14,263 bases of DNA from Chitinophagaceae bacterium. Lineage in GTDB: Bacteria > Bacteroidota > Bacteroidia > Chitinophagales > Chitinophagaceae. The first letter of the stretch is position 1, and every line of letters begins with the position of its first letter. Location of the stretch: positions 1 to 14,263 of the forward strand of contig JAFMJX010000028.1 of the NCBI GenBank assembly GCA_017853235.1, read 5' to 3'. Made by a program: the position numbers and the translations under genes. Under the pieces are notes generated by a model, which made no database searches, was not told where the DNA came from, and saw only the letters and a list, made by a program, of their open reading frames with translations. Below, in pieces: positions 1-8,348 of the stretch.

Positions 1-23
1 GAGACCTTTTTTCGATTTTAAAA

Positions 24-55
24 TTTGATGATCTAAGCCAACAATGTTAATTTTA
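24..55 (+). promoter_or_regulatory. Possible Bacteroidota-type promoter for tdh-kbl
   Basis: TTTG lies at 24-27 and TAATTTTA at 48-55, with 20 bases between them. This fits the Bacteroidota primary sigma consensus (TTTG near -33, TAnnTTTG near -7) in all but the last base of the second box. The expected transcript start would fall near 60, leaving a leader of about 20 nt before the tdh start. The stretch is AT-rich, so a chance match is possible. Confidence 0.4.
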
Positions 56-79
56 TAACTAAGAACAAACATTAGTTAG

Positions 80-1039
80 ATGGAGAAAATTTTAGTCATA
101 GGTGCAGGAGGACAATTAGGAACAGAACTTACAAAAGCATTAGCAAATAAATACGGTTCGGATGCAGTGATCGCATCTGATTTTCAAGAAAGTGTTAGAA
201 GTAAATTTGAATATTGCAGTTTTAGAACCTTGAATGTGATGGATAGGGAAGCTGCTGCAACACTTATCAAAGAAGAACAAATTACACAGATTTATCATTT
301 AGCTGCAATCCTTTCAGCGAGTGGAGAAAAAAATCCAATCCAAGCTTGGGATTTAAACATGGGTGGTTTATTATCGGTATTAGAATTATCCAAAGAACAT
401 AATATCAAAAAAATATTTTGGCCAAGTTCGATTGCTGTGTTTGGACCTGATACTCCAAAAGTAAATACAACACAGGACGCCTTTAAAAATCCCACTACAG
501 TTTATGGAATTTCAAAATTAGCAGGCGAACATTGGTGCGAATATTATTTTAATAAATATGGCGTAGATGTTAGAAGTTTGAGATACCCAGGATTGATTGG
601 TTATAAATCGATGGCAGGGGGAGGCACCACGGATTATGCAGTAGATATTTTTCATAAAGCTGTGAATCAAGAAAACTTTAGCTGTTTTTTACAAGAAGAT
701 ACCTACCTCCCAATGATGTACATGGAAGATGCAGTAAATGCAACAATTCAACTTATGGAAGCGCCTGCTGCAGCAATTAAAATAAGAACAAGTTATAATA
801 TTTCAGGGATGAGTTTTTCGCCTAAAGAAATTTATGATTGCATCAAAATGCATGTACCCAATTTTAAAATAAGTTATGCTCCTGACTTTAGGCAACAAAT
901 TGCAGATAGTTGGCCAAAAAGTATTGATGATACTGCAGCAAAATTGGATTGGGGTTGGAAAGCAAACTATGACCTTACTAAAATGACTGGCGAAATTTTA
1001 ACTAAATTGCCAGTATATTTTAATTATCAAAAAAAGTAA
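80..1039 (+). CDS. tdh: L-threonine 3-dehydrogenase, SDR/epimerase type
   Basis: Likely oxidises L-threonine with NAD+ to 2-amino-3-ketobutyrate in the cytoplasm. The 319-residue protein is an extended short-chain dehydrogenase. It has an N-terminal Rossmann GAGGQLG loop at residues 8-14, the region YHLAAILSA at 72-80, Ser116-Ser117 in PSSIAVFG, and the catalytic YGISK at 142-146. This is the NAD-dependent epimerase-like form of threonine dehydrogenase known from Flavobacterium and animals, not the zinc-dependent E. coli form. The RYPG and GTTDYAV segments (168-171, 182-188) also fit that group. It sits 9 bp before kbl, whose product uses the unstable ketobutyrate; this adjacency strongly supports the call over a generic sugar epimerase. 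The start at 80 is the first ATG and places the Rossmann loop at the usual distance from the N-terminus. Confidence 0.92.
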   Translation: MEKILVIGAGGQLGTELTKALANKYGSDAVIASDFQESVRSKFEYCSFRTLNVMDREAAATLIKEEQITQIYHLAAILSASGEKNPIQAWDLNMGGLLSVLELSKEHNIKKIFWPSSIAVFGPDTPKVNTTQDAFKNPTTVYGISKLAGEHWCEYYFNKYGVDVRSLRYPGLIGYKSMAGGGTTDYAVDIFHKAVNQENFSCFLQEDTYLPMMYMEDAVNATIQLMEAPAAAIKIRTSYNISGMSFSPKEIYDCIKMHVPNFKISYAPDFRQQIADSWPKSIDDTAAKLDWGWKANYDLTKMTGEILTKLPVYFNYQKK

Positions 1040-1048
1040 AATTACATT

Positions 1049-2242
1049 ATGTACGAACAATATAAATCCTTCATTACAAAAGAAATAGAATCCATAAAAG
1101 AAGCAGGGTTATTTAAAAAAGAACGTGTCATCACCTCCCCACAGTCCTCTGAAATAACCATTCAAGGAGGACAAAAAGTATATAATTTTTGTGCAAATAA
1201 TTATTTGGGATTATCCTCTCATCCTAAAGTGCTACAAGCTGCAAAAGATGCGATAGATACCCACGGATTTGGAATGTCCTCGGTACGTTTTATTTGTGGA
1301 ACTCAGGATATTCATAAAACTTTGGAGGAAAAAATATCAACTTTCTTAGGGACTGAGGATACTATTTTATACGCGGCAGCATTTGATGCAAATGGAGGTG
1401 TATTTGAACCCTTATTAGGAGAAAAAGATGCAATCATTTCGGATGCGTTAAATCATGCTTCTATTATTGATGGTATTAGATTATGTAAATCGATGCGCTA
1501 TAGATATGAGCATAATTCCATGGACGATTTAGAAGCCAAATTAAAACAAGCAATTGCAGATGGTGCTCAACAAAAAATGATTGTAACTGATAGCGTATTT
1601 TCCATGGATGGAACGATAGCACAATTAGATAAAATAGTAGCATTAGCAGAAAAATACGAAGCATTAATTATGATAGATGAATGTCATTCCTCTGGATTTA
1701 TGGGGAAGACGGGAAGAGGGGTGCATGAATTAAAAGGTGTGATGGGTAAAATTGATATCATCACAGGAACATTAGGAAAAGCATTAGGTGGTGCATCAGG
1801 TGGGTTTACTTCAGGACGTAAGGAAATTATTGATATGTTAAGGCAAAGATCAAGGCCTTATTTATTTTCTAATACATTAGCGCCTTCTATTGCAGGCGCA
1901 TCCATTGCTGTATTTGACTTATTATCTAAAACAACGGAACTACGTGACAAACTTGAAGTAAATACAAAATATTTTAGAGAAAAAATTTCAGCGGCTGGCT
2001 TTGATATTAAGCCAGGTGAACACCCTATCATTCCCATCATGTTGTATGATGCAGTGGTGTCACAAAAAATGGCAGAAAAATTATTAGACAAAGGAATTTA
2101 TGTTATAGGATTTTATTACCCAGTGGTACCAAAAGGACAAGCACGTATTCGTGTACAAATTTCTGCAGGTCATAGCATGGATCAATTAGATCATGCGATC
2201 CATTCATTCATTGAAGTAGGAAAAGAACTTGGTGTGATTTAA
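1049..2242 (+). CDS. kbl: Glycine C-acetyltransferase (2-amino-3-ketobutyrate CoA ligase)
   Basis: A PLP-dependent alpha-oxoamine synthase that cleaves 2-amino-3-ketobutyrate with CoA to glycine and acetyl-CoA, the second step of threonine breakdown. The 397 residues nearly equal the E. coli enzyme (398). The cofactor residues fall where expected: DECHSSG at 210-216 (Asp210 for the pyridine nitrogen, His213) and the Schiff-base lysine Lys244 in GTLGKALGG. Other family segments include NNYLGLSSHP (50-59), GMSSVRFICGTQ (75-86) and SVFSMDG (182-188). Related enzymes (KBL, 8-amino-7-oxononanoate synthase, serine palmitoyltransferase) share this fold, but the length and the tdh neighbour 9 bp upstream decide in favour of Kbl. 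It is the last gene of the operon and is followed at once by a strong terminator. Confidence 0.96.
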   Translation: MYEQYKSFITKEIESIKEAGLFKKERVITSPQSSEITIQGGQKVYNFCANNYLGLSSHPKVLQAAKDAIDTHGFGMSSVRFICGTQDIHKTLEEKISTFLGTEDTILYAAAFDANGGVFEPLLGEKDAIISDALNHASIIDGIRLCKSMRYRYEHNSMDDLEAKLKQAIADGAQQKMIVTDSVFSMDGTIAQLDKIVALAEKYEALIMIDECHSSGFMGKTGRGVHELKGVMGKIDIITGTLGKALGGASGGFTSGRKEIIDMLRQRSRPYLFSNTLAPSIAGASIAVFDLLSKTTELRDKLEVNTKYFREKISAAGFDIKPGEHPIIPIMLYDAVVSQKMAEKLLDKGIYVIGFYYPVVPKGQARIRVQISAGHSMDQLDHAIHSFIEVGKELGVI

Positions 2243-2256
2243 TGATATTTTAAGCA

Positions 2257-2294
2257 AAAAAACTCCCTTAGCTCAATCACTAAGGGAGTTTTTT
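2257..2294. terminator. Bidirectional intrinsic terminator between kbl and the M20 peptidase gene
   Basis: A perfect inverted repeat pairs 2257-2271 with 2280-2294 around an 8-nt loop (2272-2279). The core is CTCCCTTAG / CTAAGGGAG, flanked by six A on the left and six T on the right. Either transcript therefore ends in a stem followed by a U tract. It lies 14 bp after the kbl stop and 21 bp beyond the stop of the convergent peptidase gene, so it can serve both. Confidence 0.93.
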
Positions 2295-2315
2295 ATGAAT
2301 AGTGCTAAATGATTT

Positions 2316-3782
2316 TTAATCCTTTATGAAAGATTTATAAAACGAAATCATTCTATTTAAATCACTCTTTCCAATGCGTTCGTCAATACCATGAAAGCCT
2401 TTCATATCTTGAGCTGCAGCAAAATTAAGTACTGCTTCACTGTTATTTCTAAAGTATCTGGAATCGGTTGCGCCAATCATTAAGTAGGGCGTTACGATGA
2501 CATTAGGAACTGTCTTATAAATGATATTTTCAATCTTTTTAAAAGCCGCGCCATCAAAGGGTGTTACAGCAGATGGTTCCATTAATGAAATAGTTTGTTT
2601 TTTTACTTGTACTCTATCGTCATGAATCGCTTTAGTGACAAAAGCAACAACATCATCGCTGGTTTGACCAGGTAAAATACGACTATTAAAAGTGGCTTTA
2701 GCTACTGATGGAATCACATTGTCCTTAATGCCTGCATGAATAATTGTAGGCACTAATGTTGTATGCAACATCGCATTTGTTTCTTTTGATTTTTCCATGC
2801 CTTTCATTACTAAGCCATTAAAAAGCCATAGATTACTTAATACTAAGCGTTTCATGAATGACTCCCCATTTTTTGTACGATTCAATAATTCTTGTACAGT
2901 TGGGGTAATGGCGCCTGGCATTTGATGTGCTCTGATATTTTCTATTGCTTTATTTAAAACATCAATTGCAGTTTCGGGGACTGGCATAGAAGAATGCCCG
3001 CCTGGAATTTCTACACTTAAATCAATATTAGTATACCCTTTTTCATTGGTACCAATAAGTGCCACTGATTTATTTAAACCTTTAAAATGTTGCGAATCAA
3101 TTTGGCCTCCTTCATCTAAAACTAATGCAGGTTTTATATGATTATCTTTAAACCATTGACTATATATTTTAGTACCTCTTTTACCTGAAATTTCTTCATC
3201 ATGACCAAAGCATAAATAAATGGTACGGGCAGGTGTAAAATTTTCTTTTAGCAATTGCTCTGTAGCTTCTAAAATAGAAATAACTGCAACTTTATCATCC
3301 ACTGCCCCCCTACCCCAAATAGTATCATTTTTAATCATGCCACTAAAGGAAGGCACTTGCCATTTTTTTTCGGCTGCTGCTTCCACTGGAACTACATCCA
3401 TATGACCCATTAAAACATAAGGAGCCAAAGTAGTGTCCTTGCCTACCCACTTATATACATAGCTAAATTGGTTAAAGGATTGTCTGGTTAATTTTTGGTG
3501 AATGGTAGGATAAGTGGTTTCCATGAAATGTCTGAATTTCAAAAATTCGGCAGTATCAATGGCTAGTGTATCACCAAAAGAAACAGTTTTAATTTGAATT
3601 GCTGCACTTAAATGTTGAGCAGAGGAATCTGAAACTGTAGCTATGTTTTCAACAGTATATGTTGGTAAAACGTTATTAGAAGAAATCGTCTTAGTTATCA
3701 AAATAACTAATAATAAAAGAAATGCTCCTAATGCAATCTTGAGAATTTTCTTGATCATTGTATAAATTTGAGATGATGCCAC
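2316..3782 (-). CDS. M20 family zinc metallopeptidase, carboxypeptidase S-like, membrane-anchored
   Basis: Predicted to hydrolyse peptides or N-acyl amino acids with two metal ions at its active site. The 488 residues open with a hydrophobic anchor (about 14-30, after a KK pair), so the catalytic part should lie outside the cytoplasm. M20 motifs appear in order: GHMDVVP (His127, Asp129), WGRGAVDDK (metal-bridging Asp162), GHDEE (194-197, general base Glu196 and metal ligand Glu197), VLDEGG (221-226) and HGIDERI (His464). A dimerisation-type domain lies between, including PGGHSSMPVPE. The length and motif wording fit the yeast carboxypeptidase S / PM20D1 branch. The annotated start is at 3782, but translation may begin at Met9 (3758), giving a more compact MIKKILK signal anchor. 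It is convergent with kbl and divergent from the permease gene, so it is probably monocistronic. The exact substrate cannot be read from the sequence. Confidence 0.88.
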   Translation of the reverse strand: MASSQIYTMIKKILKIALGAFLLLLVILITKTISSNNVLPTYTVENIATVSDSSAQHLSAAIQIKTVSFGDTLAIDTAEFLKFRHFMETTYPTIHQKLTRQSFNQFSYVYKWVGKDTTLAPYVLMGHMDVVPVEAAAEKKWQVPSFSGMIKNDTIWGRGAVDDKVAVISILEATEQLLKENFTPARTIYLCFGHDEEISGKRGTKIYSQWFKDNHIKPALVLDEGGQIDSQHFKGLNKSVALIGTNEKGYTNIDLSVEIPGGHSSMPVPETAIDVLNKAIENIRAHQMPGAITPTVQELLNRTKNGESFMKRLVLSNLWLFNGLVMKGMEKSKETNAMLHTTLVPTIIHAGIKDNVIPSVAKATFNSRILPGQTSDDVVAFVTKAIHDDRVQVKKQTISLMEPSAVTPFDGAAFKKIENIIYKTVPNVIVTPYLMIGATDSRYFRNNSEAVLNFAAAQDMKGFHGIDERIGKSDLNRMISFYKSFIKD

Positions 3783-3849
3783 AATTTACAAGAAATAATG
3801 AAAACAATAAAAGGTATTCATGGCATAATCATTAATTTAGTAGCCCAAT

Positions 3850-4608
3850 ATGAATTTTCAAATAGCTTATCATTTTTCGCCTACCGAGTGGGTATGCATA
3901 CTTCTCGCATCCTTTATTATAGGCCTCACAAAAGGGGGTATAAAAGGAGTGGACATGTTAAGCGTAACCATTATGGCCATCGTATTTGGAAGTAAATCAT
4001 CTACTGGAATTGTATTACCTCTTTTATGTTTTGCCGACATTGCAGCAGTATCCTATTATAATAGACATGCTCAATGGAAATATTTTTGGAAAATCACTCC
4101 TTGGATGGCACTGGGCGTTTTATTGGGTGTTTATTTTGGAAAAGAAATGAATGAACTCGTTTTTAAAAAAATGATGGCAATGATCATTTTTGTGACTATT
4201 TGCATAGTGTTGTATATGGAATATCGAAAGTCTAAAAAAATACCAGAAAATACATTTTTTGCCGCAAGTACAGGTTTAGCTGCTGGCTTTACTACTATGA
4301 TAGGAAATTTAGCAGGCGCTTTTTCTAACTTATATTTTTTAGCAATGCGATTATCCAAAAATGATTTTATTGGAACGGCAGCTTGGATTTTTTTGTTTAT
4401 GAATTTATTTAAATTACCCTTTCAAGTTTTTTATTGGAAAAATATCACTGCAACTTCTTTCAAACTAGACCTCATATTATTGCCAGCATTAGCTGTAGGA
4501 TTTATCACAGGGGCAAAATTGGTACAAAAAATTCAAGATGAACAATATCGAAAAATAGTAATTGTTTTAACATTAATAGGATCAGTCATTATGTTAATGA
4601 AACACTAG
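3850..4608 (+). CDS. TauE/SafE-family (sulfite exporter-like) membrane permease
   Basis: A 252-residue integral inner-membrane protein of the TauE/SafE family, whose studied members move sulfite, sulfoacetate or other small organic anions. Hydrophobic segments lie roughly at 12-26, 34-48, 52-70, 82-96, 104-123, 135-156, 172-195, 205-223 and 234-250. The N-terminal GLTKGG (25-30) and the repeated internal TGLAAGFTTMIGNLAGA stretch (141-157) are the two glycine-rich half-repeat signatures of the family. I chose the start at 3850; an overlapping frame from 3798 is hydrophilic, Arg-rich and unlike any protein I know. The 67-bp gap from the divergent peptidase gene should hold both promoters, but no convincing boxes are visible. 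The stop is 2 bp from the stop of the convergent phosphoesterase gene, with no terminator between. No sulfur-metabolism neighbour is present, so the substrate is unknown. Confidence 0.85.
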   Translation: MNFQIAYHFSPTEWVCILLASFIIGLTKGGIKGVDMLSVTIMAIVFGSKSSTGIVLPLLCFADIAAVSYYNRHAQWKYFWKITPWMALGVLLGVYFGKEMNELVFKKMMAMIIFVTICIVLYMEYRKSKKIPENTFFAASTGLAAGFTTMIGNLAGAFSNLYFLAMRLSKNDFIGTAAWIFLFMNLFKLPFQVFYWKNITATSFKLDLILLPALAVGFITGAKLVQKIQDEQYRKIVIVLTLIGSVIMLMKH

Positions 4609-4610
4609 CT

Positions 4611-6230
4611 TTAATGCTGTATGACTATTTTTTTACTGGAAATAAACTTGTCAGTTTCGAAATTTACAAAGTACACTCCAGTGGGCAAAACACTAGAATC
4701 AATTTCTTTATTTTTTGTAAGTAGCATAACATCCCCCATCATATTTAAAATTCTAATTTGAAAATTTTGGATATTATCTTTGGGTTGTACTACTATTTTA
4801 TTATTAGCCGGATTGGGAAACACTTTAATAAAATCATTGCTAATAATATCATTGACTCCAGTAATTAATGAAGGAACTATTGAATAACTATAAGCAACTT
4901 CGCCATTTTTTCGTGTAGCGTTTTCTTCTGAAGGTAAATAAGTCCTAATATAGTCCACTTGTGCTTTATCAGCACTCACCGTAACATACATATAGCCTCG
5001 ATTTGGCATTAAAGTTCCATTTAAATATCCGTAAGGTGTGCCTGTCATTGTGGTGATATTTTTTGCTGATGGCTGTGGCACTTCTTGATATACAATTCCA
5101 TCCTTATCTTGCTTGGCAAAAAGATGATCATGACCATGAAAATAAATACTGGCTTTATTTTCAAACATTAAATAATGAATAGGCTTATCCCAACCTGGTC
5201 TATTGGTGGTAAATCCAAATGTAGAATCGGTATTTCTACCCCCCATCTCGTATAGATGAGCGAACTCGGAACCCCCACGACCCTCAGTTCCAGAACCACC
5301 CACTAACTGATGACTAAATAAAAATTTAAATTTTGCTTTACTATTAGCAAGTGTGTTTTTTAACCAATTATATTGAGTTAATCCAAGTGACCAACCCCAT
5401 TCTGGTTTTGATTTTGAATACATGTAAGGATCAATAACTACGAACAATGCATTACCCCATTCCCAAGCATAATAATTTTCACGAATGCCTACATTTGTTT
5501 CAGGAACAGTATTTCCCGAATAAAAATTATTAGGGAATGGGTTAGGAAAATAAGTTTTTCTAATTAAAGCTGCCATGGTAGGTAAACTTGAAATATCTGT
5601 ATTAGGAAGCCACCCCAATTCGCCTTCATGATTTCCTAATGTAACAAACAAAGGCACGGAATGGGTAATCTGGTTAAAATATGTACGAAATAATAAAGTA
5701 CGATCTATGATGGACGATTTATCAATCACCGGAAGTTTATCGCTCATAGCATTATCTCCTAAATCAATTATAAAATCTGGATTTTTTGATAACATATGTT
5801 GCAAGGTTAACTTATAGGCATCCGGATTTGTATTACTATCTAAATGTGGATCCGCCTCTACTACAAACGAAAATGTATACCCCGGCTTACGTTGGGTTTG
5901 AAAAGAATGTTCCAAAGCTGAAATGTATGTTCCATTATTAGCTAGGCGATATTTTGTCCTATAATAATATTTTGTATTTGGCATTAAGTTTTTAAAGTCT
6001 ACTTCAATAGGAGTGTCAGCAATTGTAGTATAAATAGGGGTTGTTTGGGCATAGCTTCCTGGAGTAGTGCCATACTCCCAATATACATTTACGCTTTTGT
6101 CAAACAATATGCTCAAAGTAATGGCAGAATCAGTAGGTCTGCCTAAAATTTCAGTATAATTTTGAGCTGAAGTAATTTGAATTATTCCTGAAAATAGACA
6201 GCTTAATAGCAATATTTTAACCATTTTCAT
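4611..6230 (-). CDS. Secreted purple-acid-phosphatase-like metallophosphoesterase with type IX sorting domain
   Basis: A 539-residue exported protein likely to hydrolyse phosphate esters outside the cell. It has a signal peptide (1-22, ending in TSA before Gln23; Met3 is an alternative start) and a fibronectin-III-like N-terminal domain of the purple acid phosphatase type (about 24-115, with NTKYYYR). The calcineurin-like catalytic domain shows DPH (127-129), LGDN (157-160), GNHE (199-202), FSH (305-307) and GHDH (366-369). These are the five metal- and phosphate-binding motifs in the right order, so the site looks intact. The C-terminal 80 residues (about 459-539) contain FPNPANN and LPTGVYFVNF, the hallmarks of a type A sorting domain for the type IX secretion system; the organism should therefore encode that machinery elsewhere. 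The Tyr ligand of true purple acid phosphatases is not obvious, so the metal type and substrate remain open. Confidence 0.88.
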   Translation of the reverse strand: MKMVKILLLSCLFSGIIQITSAQNYTEILGRPTDSAITLSILFDKSVNVYWEYGTTPGSYAQTTPIYTTIADTPIEVDFKNLMPNTKYYYRTKYRLANNGTYISALEHSFQTQRKPGYTFSFVVEADPHLDSNTNPDAYKLTLQHMLSKNPDFIIDLGDNAMSDKLPVIDKSSIIDRTLLFRTYFNQITHSVPLFVTLGNHEGELGWLPNTDISSLPTMAALIRKTYFPNPFPNNFYSGNTVPETNVGIRENYYAWEWGNALFVVIDPYMYSKSKPEWGWSLGLTQYNWLKNTLANSKAKFKFLFSHQLVGGSGTEGRGGSEFAHLYEMGGRNTDSTFGFTTNRPGWDKPIHYLMFENKASIYFHGHDHLFAKQDKDGIVYQEVPQPSAKNITTMTGTPYGYLNGTLMPNRGYMYVTVSADKAQVDYIRTYLPSEENATRKNGEVAYSYSIVPSLITGVNDIISNDFIKVFPNPANNKIVVQPKDNIQNFQIRILNMMGDVMLLTKNKEIDSSVLPTGVYFVNFETDKFISSKKIVIQH

Positions 6231-6277
6231 ATATAACCATCTTATTTGTTAAATTAGACTAAAGCATTTAAAAAAGG

Positions 6278-6310
6278 TTTAATATAAGTTAAACTTTAAT
6301 TATATGTTTT
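6278..6310 (+). promoter_or_regulatory. Weak candidate promoter for the PEBP-YHYH operon
   Basis: TTTA at 6278-6281 and TATGTTTT at 6303-6310 each miss the Bacteroidota consensus (TTTG, TAnnTTTG) by one base, and are separated by 21 bases. They lie 28 bp upstream of the first gene, a sensible distance. The divergent 108-bp gap is very AT-rich, so this is only suggestive. Confidence 0.22.
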
Positions 6311-6338
6311 TGTCTAAAATATATAGAATGAAAAATTT

Positions 6339-6914
6339 ATGAAAAGTAAAATAATGAATTTAATAGTTACATTATTTAGTATCATAAATTTATGCTGCTC
6401 CAAGGATTCCTCAACAACTTCAAATGTGACACCCCCCACCAACATCGCCAAACAGCTTAATTTTGTGGGAACAGGTTTTACAAATAATGGGACCTACCCC
6501 AAATTATACACTTGTGATAGCAGTGGTATTTCCCCAGGTCTTCAATGGTCAAATGCACCCGCAGGTACTACAAATTATGTTGTCACAATGCACCATTTCC
6601 CTCCCACTTATCCTATAGAAAGTAAGCATGTGTATTTAACATTATATAATATTCCAAGTACTATTACTGCATTACCCGAAAACAATAAAACGATTGGATT
6701 ATTTGGAATAAATACGGTGGATGGTAAAAACACTTATACCCCACCTTGTTCACAAGGGCCGGGTGCAAAAACCTATATACTAACATTGTATGCATTAAAT
6801 GCAGCACCTACTATTAGTGTTCCAGCCAATCAAGTCACTATGGATATTGTTTTGGCGGGTATAAGAAATAAGATTTTAGACAGCGCCATCATGACGGTGA
6901 CATATACACGATAA
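6339..6914 (+). CDS. PEBP-fold (YbhB/YbcL, Raf kinase inhibitor-like) lipoprotein with degenerate ligand site
   Basis: A 191-residue exported protein with a hydrophobic signal and a Cys-Cys pair (19-20) followed by a Ser/Thr-rich linker, so it is probably a lipoprotein, although the lipobox (INLC or NLCC) is not ideal. Residues 40-190 follow the phosphatidylethanolamine-binding protein fold seen in E. coli YbhB: ISPGLQWSNAPAGT (64-77), VYLTLYNIP (98-106), ILTLYAL (146-152) and a closing beta strand. The two conserved ligand-site regions have changed. The DPDAP-like segment reads HHFPP (85-89), the Trp-His-Trp segment is absent, and the GxHR-like segment reads GAKT (142-145). Ordinary anion or lipid-head binding is therefore doubtful. 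It is the first gene of a three-gene operon, 11 bp before the YHYH gene. Enzymatic function is unlikely; the family role in bacteria is unclear. Confidence 0.8.
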   Translation: MKSKIMNLIVTLFSIINLCCSKDSSTTSNVTPPTNIAKQLNFVGTGFTNNGTYPKLYTCDSSGISPGLQWSNAPAGTTNYVVTMHHFPPTYPIESKHVYLTLYNIPSTITALPENNKTIGLFGINTVDGKNTYTPPCSQGPGAKTYILTLYALNAAPTISVPANQVTMDIVLAGIRNKILDSAIMTVTYTR

Positions 6915-6925
6915 AAAATAATATT

Positions 6926-8338
6926 ATGAAAAGGAAAACTTTATTACTATTTATCATAGCTTGTTTTTTTGCTCCAATCATTATGAAAGCACATACAGGT
7001 GGTCACTTTCATCAAGGAGACGGAACTATTTTTAATAACTGGCGATTAAAAAATGGAGCTGTTTTAAGTGGTAATTTTTCAATGAACAAGGATAGTATTA
7101 TTTATTTAGAGCAATTAAATGGTCGCATTTTGGCAGTTGCAATGCAAGACTTAATAGAACAAGATCAAAAATTGGCAAGATTTAAAATACATCAATTCCA
7201 ACAAATTAATGGTGTCAATGAAATAATTCAAACTCCTTTTTCTATTTTTCAATTAATTACAAATTGGTTGTTTTATATCGCATTAATAACCTGTGGAATA
7301 ATTGTTTTGTATGAATTAAAGCCTAATATTTTTCGTATTCTATTTTTAAATGAACGCAGAAAATATGCAATAGTTGTTGTTACGCTTATATCTACATTTG
7401 TTATAGCATGTAGTAAAACAAGTGCTACCAGTAGTTCAACCAATAATAATGGGGGCACAAACCCAATAAGTATTACACTACCAAAAACTACAACTGGCTT
7501 TATTGATTCCGCATTTATGCCATATAAACCTTCTCTATCCACTAAATGGGATGATACTTATTTTTATGTAGCATCTACTGGAATACCTAATCATAATATG
7601 ATGATTGGAATTACAAGTTGGCAACAACAAGTTCCCATTTCACAACCATATATTGATAATAATAGTTGGTCTATTCCTTTGCAACCAGCTTATGCCACCA
7701 CTCCTTTAAGTACAAAAACAAACTTAATGAAAGGTGCAGTGGCAATTGCTGTAAATGGTATACCAATTTTTAATGCGCTTAATAACCGTGGGGAAGATTC
7801 CTATTTAATTGGAGAATTAGACAATTGGGGAGGTCATTGTGGTCGTGGTGATGATTACCATTATCATGCTGCCCCATTGCATTTATCATCAACTTCGGGA
7901 TTAAAACCTATTGCATTCGCACTTGACGGATTTCCAGTTTATGGAAGTAAAGAACCCGATGGAACAAACATGGCATTACTTGACACTTGTCATGGCCATG
8001 TTGGGTCTAATGGTATATATCATTATCATGGAACTATTGATTATCCTTATGTAGTAGGTGCAATGAAAGGAAAAGTGAATTTAGACCCCACTACCCCTGC
8101 TCCCGAAAATCAAATACTTCCACAAGCATTTACTAAACCTGTAAGACCAGCTACAAATCCTTTAAAAGGAGCCGTCATTACCGACTTTGTAGCTGTGGGT
8201 ACCAATGGCTATTTACTAACCTATAAAATTGGAACAAAAAACGGATATGTAAAATACAATTGGGATTTGAGCAATAAATATACTTTTACTTTAACAGATA
8301 CTGCTGGAATAGCAGTGACAACAAGTTACCAGAGATAA
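6926..8338 (+). CDS. YHYH-domain protein with N-terminal SHD1-like module and internal lipobox
   Basis: A 470-residue envelope protein built from two parts. The first has a signal peptide (about 1-22), a His-rich HTGGHFHQGDG stretch (23-33), a small domain (35-95) that resembles SLA1-homology-1-like modules (NWRLKNGAVLSGNF, then IYLEQLNGR), and a membrane segment at 108-129. The second begins at RRKYAIV (144-150), has another hydrophobic stretch ending in FVIAC (158-162), a good lipobox, then a Ser/Thr/Asn linker (163-180) and a YHYH domain (about 182-470). That domain carries the YHYH tetrads at 311-314 and 365-368, with nearby GGHCGRGDD (302-310) and TCHGHVG (354-360), suggesting a metal site. 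The YHYH domain's function is not established. It is 11 bp after the PEBP gene and 10 bp before the next, so it is cotranscribed. The internal lipobox suggests an old gene fusion, or an internal start giving a separate lipoprotein. Confidence 0.82.
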   Translation: MKRKTLLLFIIACFFAPIIMKAHTGGHFHQGDGTIFNNWRLKNGAVLSGNFSMNKDSIIYLEQLNGRILAVAMQDLIEQDQKLARFKIHQFQQINGVNEIIQTPFSIFQLITNWLFYIALITCGIIVLYELKPNIFRILFLNERRKYAIVVVTLISTFVIACSKTSATSSSTNNNGGTNPISITLPKTTTGFIDSAFMPYKPSLSTKWDDTYFYVASTGIPNHNMMIGITSWQQQVPISQPYIDNNSWSIPLQPAYATTPLSTKTNLMKGAVAIAVNGIPIFNALNNRGEDSYLIGELDNWGGHCGRGDDYHYHAAPLHLSSTSGLKPIAFALDGFPVYGSKEPDGTNMALLDTCHGHVGSNGIYHYHGTIDYPYVVGAMKGKVNLDPTTPAPENQILPQAFTKPVRPATNPLKGAVITDFVAVGTNGYLLTYKIGTKNGYVKYNWDLSNKYTFTLTDTAGIAVTTSYQR

Positions 8339-8348
8339 ATTTAAAGAC

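Noticed and set aside
1476..2091. Minus-strand frames inside kbl
   Set aside because: They lie opposite a fully supported gene, have no family resemblance, and reflect AT-rich codon use on the other strand.
3798..3995. A 65-codon plus-strand frame upstream of and overlapping the permease gene
   Set aside because: It is Arg/His-rich without recognisable motifs and overlaps the well-supported TauE/SafE frame in another phase; most likely a shadow.
4600..4620. Possible terminator between the convergent permease and phosphoesterase genes
   Set aside because: The stops are 2 bp apart and no stem with a T tract is present; transcripts must end inside the opposing gene or by another mechanism.
6231..6338. 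Promoter for the minus-strand phosphoesterase gene
   Set aside because: On the minus strand no pair of boxes came close enough to the TTTG / TAnnTTTG pattern to report.
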